Of a stretch of DNA of 64,000 bases, positions 55,887-64,000 are shown piece after piece. Below the pieces are notes generated by a model, which saw only the letters and a list, made by a program, of their open reading frames with translations, was not told the origin of the DNA and ran no database searches. The position numbers were made by a program, and so were the translations under genes. The stretch is from Salvator merianae (lineage: Eukaryota; Chordata; Lepidosauria; Squamata; Teiidae), in assembly GCA_003586115.2 (NCBI GenBank), contig QVOM02000073.1, forward strand, positions 36,460,305 through 36,524,304, given 5' to 3'. Positions within the stretch are counted from its first letter, which is position 1. Each line of letters opens with the position of its first letter.

Positions 55887-56010
55887 GGCTGCATCCAGAT
55901 GTCGCTTACTTACTCTGCTACATTTGGATATTCTAGAATAAAGCACTCCATGCTTTATTTCAGAATATCAAAATATAGTAGAATGTGTAAGCAACATCTG
56001 GATGTAGTTC
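55887..56010. mobile_element. palindromic MITE, second copy of the 17611 family
   Basis: GGGCTGCATCCAGATGTCGC opens it and CAACATCTGGATGTAG closes it. The centre is a hairpin (ATTCTAGAATAAAGC / GCTTTATTTCAGAAT) absent from the shorter copy at 17611-17706. Confidence 0.75.
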
Positions 56011-58189
56011 TAGTTTAGTGAATATTTTTCACTTAAGGGTGCAATGGATCTGGCTTAGGCAAAATCATGTTTTTGTTGTAGTTTTACTTATTTTATTTTA
56101 TTTTTGTTTTGTTCCTTCTTCCAAGCATGCCTTGAGAAGTCCAACATACCCTGGGACAGGAAGACCTGGCTGCTGGTTAGACTGGCAGAAGTCTTGAAAC
56201 AATGTCATGAGAATTCAGCTAGCTTGGATTGGTCTTGTAGCTAGGGGAGGAAGTTTCAAAAATCTAAAGCTATTAAAAGCAGAGGGGTGCTGATTGGGGG
56301 AAAGCTCAGAAGACTAGGAAGTGTTTCTTTTACACTTTTATCTCCTAAAGAGGAACTGCTCAATTGTGACAGAAAAATGAGAACGAGACACAAAACGCTA
56401 TGATGTAGCTAGGCAAAATTAGTTAAGACATGACAGGGTTTCCTGTATTTAATTTAATGGCAGCAAGGTGCTGAATGAAGCATACATGTGTATGAAGACT
56501 GCTTTGAATTTCTTTTTTGTTCCTATTTTTATAACTTAGGCTGCCTGCACATTCACATGGAGGTGAATGGAAGCCGGCTGTGGGGAGAAGTCAACTCAGA
56601 TGTGTCTTGGCCATCCTGGTATGCCATTTACATGGCCACTGCCCAGGCAAGCTCAAGGAATGCCTGCAGTGGCACGATGTGGCCATTTTATGGCATTTTG
56701 CATCCATGTGCTGTAGAGCCAGGCTGAAACTTCAGTGCTTGTGATAAGCAGAAGTTGACTCATGGCTGCTGCAAGTCAATGTGATGCAATGGAGTTAGAC
56801 AACAGGAAACCCCTGCTCTGAGATCAGGGCAGCAATATTTCCACTCAAGGGTTGCATTGACTGCTTTTAGCCAGATCAACACAAGGAGGATGCGTAACTC
56901 CCCAACTCTTTCTATTATTCTCAGGGCAACTAAGGGGGACCTCTAGATATGGGCTTATATTCTGTAATTTAGTTCATTTACTAAGAGCCTTCCAACACTA
57001 TAGGAAGATCAACTTAAGATGTACTAAATCAAGGCTGCCCAAAGTGCTTTCTCCATGTATCAAAGAATACTGTAATCCCCCTTTATGCATAGGCTCACTA
57101 TTTGGATTGTCACTTCTAAGGTTTGTGTTTTTTATTACCTCTTTTTGTTATCCAAATCACATTTTTCTGTTAAAAAGTCTGTGATCTGAGAAAAAGGATG
57201 GTTTTCCTGGATCACAGACTAGATACAGTACAGCACTGTAAATGAAAATTTTGGTTTGAATTACAAAATGTGGAAGGCATCTGGACCAATCCATAGGAGC
57301 TTGAATTTTTAATTTTATCATTAAATCATTAACTTACTTTATTTTATATGTAATGTTGTTATAAATTGTTACTCTTTCCTTATGGTATTAGGCATTTTGG
57401 GTGATTTTTGGAATGGCCTTGGAATGAATTAGTTTTTTTTAAATTTTAAATTAATGGAATAACTATTTTAGTTGTACAGATTTTCAGGAACCAAATAGAT
57501 GCAGATAAAGCGAAAAGAGAGTACATTCTTCATAGCAAGCACGCAAGGACCACTGAAGAGACAGGTAACTCTCCTCAAGTGGCAGCATGTGGGAAGAAGA
57601 GCTCTCAGAGCTTTTTCCTGTCTTAAGGGGTGTTTATGGCAGTGTGGTGACAAAATTAGTGCAGGTCCTGTGCAACAAATGTGCACGTGGACGCTGCTGC
57701 ATTATGGCACATTCATGACCCCATAAAGGTACCATGTGAAACCTACCCCAAAGGAGATGCTTTGTGCATGCTGGCGCTGTGTGTCCCGGGCTACTCTTTA
57801 AGCGGCCCTGCACTATGTACGGGAGTTGTCCTCACCACGTGTAACTGAAGAAATTTCATTTGCCACAACCAACCTGGATTTTTGTAATACTTTTTCTTCT
57901 ATTTTTTTATTTTTCTGAAACCTGGCTTGTAAAATTTTTGTAGCTGGTCCTTGGAGAGGGGAGAGAGAATTTGCACCTTCAGCCACATGCTTTCGAAAGC
58001 CTAGCCAAAGAAGGCCCAAGCTTGGTAATATTTCAGAGAAGTGGGATTTTGTTTCTTCATGGAAGAAAAGTGTCTTGGCTTGTGACATGTTTCCTCATTA
58101 CTTGGTTGTAGAGGGATTGCAAAGGTTTGATATCAGTGATACCAGGCAAACTGCTGCTAGGTACTAATTGGAGGCATCAGCCAAAACTA
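56011..58189. other. intergenic stretch
   Basis: No gene or element recognised. Confidence 0.5.
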
Positions 58190-58500
58190 GGGTTGTATCT
58201 GCACTCATCTTTGATATCCTGGGCCAGGCTGGAATGCCTTGGCCTAGGATATGCCACCTGGCACACTCTGGGACAGGTTGCTGCTGGAATGAGATAGGGC
58301 GATCTGCATTTCGGACAGCCTGTCCTGTCCCAACCTCAGCTGCCGACTCTGAAGGCTGAGCCACTAGTATGCTGGTAGATTTAGATGTCGAGATCTACAG
58401 GTAGAGTGGGATAAGTGAGTGGGATTTTGGGCACCCTATCCTGCTCTATGCTCCATCCTGTGCAGACAAATTATTCGGGCGGGCAGGGCCTGTGTTGTCT
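58190..58500 (-). mobile_element. reverse, truncated relative of the 26746-27100 element
   Basis: Reads GTATCTGCACTCATC, GGATATGCC and CACCCTATCCTGCTCTATGC, the reverse of words in 26746-27100, with GGGACAGGTTGC shared with 29760. No clear termini. Confidence 0.5.
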
Positions 58501-58957
58501 TGTCCTGTGAAAGCATGTGGAAGCCAAGTATCTTAGACCCCTTTCTGGAACACACCAGGCAGTTACAAAGGCCCCCCATCAGACAAGGCCATATTCGTGT
58601 TAGTGATATTTAACAAGATGGCATTTATCATAATCATAAAGCAATTATTTCAAAGTTGTTCATAGCTTGTAAAATTTGCATATTTCTTAGCGGTCAATCA
58701 CCTGCTCAATTTTAATAACAGATTTTTTTCTGTTATTTTGTTAGGTTTCTTAAACAAAGGAAGCCACAGAGAATTTCTTTCATACAGATTATTTAATTAA
58801 CAATTGCCCTTTCTGTGTTGACATCTGAATGTATTAAAATACAACACATAGACTCAATTTACCAAGAAATGTTTGCTTTAACAATATTAATATTTAGTGT
58901 ACTATAGCAAAATTAGTAAAACAGAAAACTAAGATGCAGTCAATAAGTAGACACACT
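58501..58957. other. intergenic stretch
   Basis: AT-rich. Nothing recognised. Confidence 0.5.
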
Positions 58958-59137
58958 GGCCCTTTCTGCACTTGGCCTTATACCAGATTATATCTCAGAA
59001 CAGGGACCTGCCATCTGCATGCTAGGAGGAACTATGGCAGGCCACACACAGGGCCTGCTGTAAACTCCACTAGCATGCAGATAGCAGGTCCCTGTTCTGA
59101 GATATGATGCAGAATAAAGCCAAGTGCAGAAAGGGCC
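58958..59137. mobile_element. 180-bp palindromic MITE, ACT target duplication
   Basis: Starts GGCCCTTTCTGCACTTGGC and ends GCCAAGTGCAGAAAGGGCC, an exact 19-bp inverted repeat that extends imperfectly to the centre (GGGACCTGCCATCTGCATGC / GCATGCAGATAGCAGGTCCC). ACT flanks both sides (58955-58957, 59138-59140). The near-identical palindrome 62951-63131 is a second copy. Confidence 0.92.
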
Positions 59138-59571
59138 ACTGTCAGACTCTCAACTCACTTTTGATGCTCTTTTTGTTGCTGGATTATTCTGTGGATGCAG
59201 CAGCAAGCAGATGTAGAGCTGTAATATGGAATCCAGGTCAGGGTATCTGTAACATGTGTGTAGAATAAGGGGTTTCAGTTGGTGCAAGTTTTAATACCAG
59301 AAACTTCTGCTAACATCCCCTCTTCTATACAACTATTAAAGTTGCAGGGGTCCTGACCTCCCATCTCATATCAATTTCAATAAAGCATTCAGGCCATCTT
59401 TCATAATGCTCTGTTCTACTCTCCTTCCATTTTCAAGGATCTTTCTCTGAAGATTGCTTGTATTTCTTCAAACCCTGCAATTTATTGAAGCAGCTCAATA
59501 TTTTTCTTTATTACTTTCTCCTCATTTCTGGAGCTGCAACTTTGCTTCTGTGTGGTCTGAAGTTCAGGGAA

Positions 59572-59754
59572 CTGAGGCTGTGTTCACGTGCAGTAAAAAA
59601 AAAAAGTACCTCTGAGATGACTTGGAGTAGAGATGGTTGGCAGGTGGGATCATTCATATGCCATTCTGCTCGTTTTTGCTCTCATAAACCTTCTAGGCAA
59701 GAAAAGGTGAATTAGAGGTGGAATGAGAACGCAAGTGCCACACACTACCGTTTC
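59572..59754. repeat. degraded inverted-repeat element, copy of the 24025 family
   Basis: GAGGCTGTGTTCACGTGCAG, an A run, then CTAGGCAAGAAAAGGTGAAT and GCAAGTGCCACACACTACC. It directly abuts the TAA target of the next element. Confidence 0.5.
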
Positions 59755-59757
59755 TAA

Positions 59758-61229
59758 GGACATGCTCTGACATCATAAATTTAATCCATATTGGAAGGGT
59801 ATGAGGACTGAGTTTGTCTTCTGATTGTTCCCACATTTGCATTTTAACACGGACTCCATTCGGCTTGCTCATTCTCACAGTGATGTTTTCCACGTGTGGT
59901 ACAGGGAAACTGTATCTTTTCTGCCTCCATCCCTTGCCAAATTCCCCTCCCTGTGAGTCACTGATTGGCTGCAGTCCCAACGTTCCAATCTTGACTTCAC
60001 AGAGGCAGGCAAGTCAAGCTCCACCCTCCATACATCCCCACTGCTGTCTCCGAACATGGATTTACTTGGCAGTGTTACTAGTCATTTGCCATTTGCTCCT
60101 TCCCCCCGCCTCAAGTCTGTATCTACACAAGCAGAACTTTAATACCACATGTACTGCACAATAAAGCTTCTTAAAGGGCAGATGGTGATTTCTGCTCCAT
60201 TACAATTGCACTTTTGCACAATTTAAAAGTACCGCAAAAGCACGGAGAGGTCCGTGAAGAGGGGGGAAACTGTGGGGGCTCCATTAGTGTGATAATGTAG
60301 TTAATGACCAGCAAATGGACTCTGCCTCACCTCCCCCCAAGACATCCACAGCAGCATCTGTCCCACTATGTAGCTATGTGGTGCTGATGGCAAAATTGAT
60401 ACTGAGTAGGTTCTTTGTTGGGGCAAGAGGACTGCACCCCCAAACAGGCACAGTGTTTCGAATTAAAACACTCTCATGGCAGCTTGGCAAGGACATCAAA
60501 CATGTCCGCCCCCTCACCAAAGTGCTCGAGATCAGGAGATGCATTTAACCTTTCCTTTCCTTAATGATGCTGTCCTGCTGCCGCATTTTTGCACTAAAGT
60601 GAGGGAAAGGGTCCCTCTGTGGGAGAAAGGGGACCAACCAGGAGCAAGGAATGCATTTTGGAACTGCCTTCTCCATCCCAGCCCACTGTTATCTCCAGCT
60701 GGCCAACTGACTGTGGTACCCTCCCTCTCTAGCATGCAGCCCGCAGCAAACCATGTCACAAACCCAGAAGAGCTCTGGGTTTGGGTTTAATCAGCAGACG
60801 GGAGGAAGCCTTTCATTTCTTCCTGGCTGTGCTGAATGGGGGAGAAAGGAGGAGAAAGGGCCGCAGATTAGCAAAATAAAATGGAGGACGGCTTTCTTTT
60901 CTTCTGGCAGTGGTCGAAAGGGGGATAATGGAAGCAGAAGGAACTACTGTGCTTTCTGCCCACCCACAAAGTCTGTCATTGGACGGCAGGAAATGGGGAG
61001 CCCTCCCTCTGCACACACCCCAGGAAGTATGTTCTTCTGTGTTCTCACATTGCAAAGTAAAGTGCGCTAGTGATCTGGAACGGTTTGAGAATTCATTAAA
61101 TCTGAATGCAAAGTAGTCCTGCTTTCGCCAATTTAGTCCAGAAAAACTATGGAAAGACAAGATCATGTCGGGCCAGCGGGAACTGAAGACAGCCTGTAAA
61201 CAGATTAAATGCTGTGTTGGAACACACAC
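59758..61229 (-). mobile_element. non-autonomous DNA transposon, Harbinger-like, 1472 bp, reverse copy of 5232-6397
   Basis: TAA on both sides (59755-59757, 61230-61232). In reverse it shares with 5232-6397 the end block (CTGTAAACAGATTAAATGC vs GCATTTAATCAGTTTACAG), the CCGTCCAATGACAGACTTTG-like block and the TCCATGTTCTGAGGCAGC-like block. It is about 300 bp longer. No transposase frame; the 162-codon minus frame (60813-61301) crosses its boundary and also appears, broken, in the other copy. Confidence 0.8.
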
Positions 61230-61232
61230 TAA

Positions 61233-62950
61233 GGCATTTCTGAGCCCTTTTTTGCTACGTGTTAATGCAGCCATTATTATTAAAATATACATAGCACACA
61301 TGTGAAAAATATTGAACTGAGGAACTCAAAACAGCCATGCTCCCTCACAACAGGACCCAGGTTTAGATGTGGTAGCCTGCCTTTAACAGGCCTCTAGGAA
61401 GGGGGGTTCTCTTATTGACCTATGGGCCCTTGGCTCTCTGGAGTGTGCAGAGGCAGAGTGCCAAGACCACCAATCTAGACCCAAGAGAATACAAGACAAA
61501 GACACGACAGCAAAGTAATTCTTCAAACGTAGCATGTCAGTTTAGTGACAAGAAACCAACATGGTTATGTACTCCAGCAAACATCCTCTCCCATCCAGAC
61601 TTTGCTAAAAAGGCAACTGCAAAAACATTCCAGTATCCCCCCTTAATTTTCAAGCCTCAAACTAGAAATGAGGCCTCAGCTTCAAACATCTGCCATCACT
61701 TATCCCTTCTTGCCATCAAAACCCAGGTTTGATGATGTAAACCAGGATTGGCAGGACCACTATCAAGATGGACGAAGAAGATACAGCCATAGCCATCCTG
61801 ACACAGGGTGATGCTCTGTTTCATCAGGGTATATGATAACATCATCAATCAATGATATATCCTGAGAGGGTTGTTGAAGCTATGCATGCACCCATGAAGG
61901 TCCTAGAACGAATGTAGCATGATTATCTAAAATATTCTTTGTGCTTTCTGGAGCATGGACACACAGGAGAAAACTCCATCAGGACTATCAGGACACGTTG
62001 CAATTTGATGACATCATTACGTGTTGCGCTACAATGATGTTTACCACATCTCTGACACCTCCAAAGGATATGACCGGATAAGGGCTCCTCCCCATTCTAA
62101 GAAGCTCAGTCAAGGCATGCTACTGGACTATGCTGTAAGAATGGTTCTAAGTTATGGCAGGACCTGGAAATCATGTTCTGGGCTTTCAGTTGTGCAAAGT
62201 AATTACTTGTCTGAAAAAGAAACAACCCTTTTCATTCAATGTTATATGTAAAGTTTCTCACAAATCTCACTTTTCTTTTTATTCCTGCTATTCCTCCTCC
62301 CTCACATTAGCAAACTGCTGAATTTTATGACCTTTGTAAATGCATAAAGGACTAAAAAGGTGTTATATGACTCCTGTTTTTTTTTCCTGATAAAATATTT
62401 GGAGGATATCTTTACACAAACATATGTGAGTGATGACTAATTAAAGATGACTCCATGCCTTTGCCCACTTCCTGGTGCTTTGAGGCAGACACTGTGCCTG
62501 CAGGCTGGCAGGGAGTCAGTCTACTTTGCAGGACCAAGGCAATTTAAAAATAACTGTTGTGTATGTCACCTTAGTATCTTACAAGTCCTGCTGAAGCACT
62601 GCCTATGGATGTGATCAAATGGGAATTTTTTTTCATACATTCCTTTTAAAAATGCATCTGTTCTGAGGATGAAACCAAAAAACAGGCATTCAAACGCCTA
62701 CCTCATTCTTTCACCTCAGAGCCTGGTAATACCTCCCTAGCAACAAAAGCTCACCACTGATGGGCTGCTCCCATCCCAATTCTTTAGGTCCCTGACTGGT
62801 TGCCATCGGCCTTAAAATTTCCGTCTGAAGAAGACACTGCCCTTCCAAAACTTCAAGGTGAGCCAGGCACACCTTGAGTAAGGCACATTTACAGGGCTAA
62901 AATGTTTGGTATTCCCACCCCAAATTTGACCAGAAGGCATTCCTTACCAT
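61233..62950. other. intergenic stretch
   Basis: No gene recognised. A short + frame at 62021-62251 has no family I know. Confidence 0.5.
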
Positions 62951-63131
62951 GGGCCTTTCTGCACTGGGTCTTATTTTGGATTATATCCCAGAATAGGGAT
63001 CTGCCATCCTCATGCTGGTGCAGACTATGGCAGGGACCTGCCTGGGGCTTGCCATTGTCTGCACTAGCATGCAGATGGCAGGCCCATATTCCGGAATATA
63101 ATCCAGAATAAGGCCCAGTGCAGAAAGGACC
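62951..63131. mobile_element. 181-bp palindromic MITE, CAT target duplication
   Basis: Starts GGGCCTTTCTGCACTGGG and ends CCCAGTGCAGAAAGGACC. CAT flanks both sides (62948-62950, 63132-63134). Arms pair almost end to end (TTGGATTATATCCCAGAATA / TATTCCGGAATATAATCCAG). Confidence 0.9.
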
Positions 63132-64000
63132 CATGTGTCTGATCACAACCTATTTCACACAGATCTCCAAACAAGCAGTTGTTCTACTCTGGCTGAGTAG
63201 CTTGACAATCTCAGTTGAAATTATGCTGCCATCTCATCTTTTTTCATGGTTTAATCATAGGTTACTAATTAAGAAGAAGGCATATGCCATATAGTGACAA
63301 TGAGAACAAAGTGTCTTAAAGACACTTGAACAGCTAAATTAGAGGGAATTTAGTTAATAAAGCAGAACTTATTAGAGGCTTTGAAACCTGCAATTGAGAT
63401 ATCATGTTCCTGTCATCACGTCTCCACATATCTAGGCATGAAGCTCTAAGATAAACACAAACTATGAGGTAAATGGATTAAATGTGGTGGAGCACTTTCT
63501 CAGTAGAAAAACAGGAGAAGCAGAAGCGTGGAAGGAACTTCAAGGTATGATTCACTCTCTGGGTTCTGTAACATAAAACATCCCAGAAAGCTCAGCTACA
63601 GTGAGGCCTTCCCCCTGCCTGCCCCTTAGTTATTTTGGATGGAGCTTCCTTTGAAGGTGGTCCGGAAGCTGAAGCTAGTAAAAATGCCCATGTGTTGCAT
63701 GGATGTAGTGTCCACATACGTGCTGTCAGCACAACTTCCCTTAAAATTCAATAGAAAGCTTCATTTGCATGTTGCCATAGAAGCAAAAAAGCCAGACCCC
63801 CTTTATGAATCAGAAACAGTGGACTTACATAGAACTCAGCCTGGGTGCATAGTCAAGTTTTTTAGGTGTGTAGAGTGCCAGGTGGATACTCTTACTGGGT
63901 AATTGGCTCAAAGACGAAGAAGCATATTCGTGTGGCTCCTCTCTTCTAGCCTGTTGACTGTCTTCTAGCCTATGGGTGGTTAGCAACCCAAAAGTTTTGA
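63132..64000. other. intergenic stretch to the window end
   Basis: No gene recognised. An 87-codon + frame (63639-63902) has no domain or splice context that I can support. Confidence 0.5.

Noticed and set aside
60813..61301. 162-codon minus frame as a gene, because a similar peptide appears at 5396-5665
   Set aside because: The similarity arises because both lie in copies of the same non-autonomous transposon. One copy is frameshifted, and the frame crosses the element border.
63639..63902. 87-codon + frame at the window end as an exon of a neighbouring gene
   Set aside because: No domain, no convincing acceptor and donor pair, and composition like the surrounding intergenic DNA.

Overview
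The window is vertebrate nuclear DNA. It carries one multi-exon protein gene on the + strand, with consensus splice sites, long introns and a dense load of CR1- and L1-type LINEs, tRNA-derived SINE-like copies and short inverted-repeat DNA transposons. The repeat mixture (CR1 3' tails next to L1 ends, hAT and 3-bp-TSD palindromic elements with nearly intact ends) fits a squamate reptile best. This placement is inferred from repeat style and from the moderate protein divergence from the mammalian orthologue.

The gene is SH3TC2 (SH3 domain and tetratricopeptide repeats 2), the orthologue of the human Charcot-Marie-Tooth type 4C gene. Thirteen coding exons were placed between 816 and 37567. They join in one open frame of about 1161 residues, with every splice phase agreeing. 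Counting back from the very large exon (1701 bp, exon 11 in human numbering), they are exons 5 to 17. Exons 1-4, the N-terminus, the 5' UTR and the promoter lie upstream of the window. The product has two SH3-type modules (exons 6 and 7-8), an acidic linker (exons 9-11), and TPR helices from exon 11 to exon 17.

Region by region: 1-815 is the end of intron 4. 816-9911 holds exons 5-8, with introns full of non-autonomous DNA transposons, two of them over 1 kb. 14589-17375 is a compact cluster of exons 9-12. Intron 12 (8 kb) holds an 847-bp hAT-like element with a perfect 8-bp target duplication. 25352-37567 carries exons 13-17 among LINE fragments and palindromic elements. From 37568 to 64000 I see no convincing gene. 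This flank holds the presumed 3' UTR, hAT, CR1, L1 and other LINE remnants, several inverted-repeat families, tandem duplications and simple repeats. By human synteny it would be the gap between SH3TC2 and ADRB2.

No operon, CRISPR array, tRNA or rRNA gene, or intact viral or transposase gene was found. The most informative observations are the paired non-autonomous transposon copies with exact target-site duplications, and a near-perfect 23-bp hairpin in intron 8. I did not find evidence of a new biological system.
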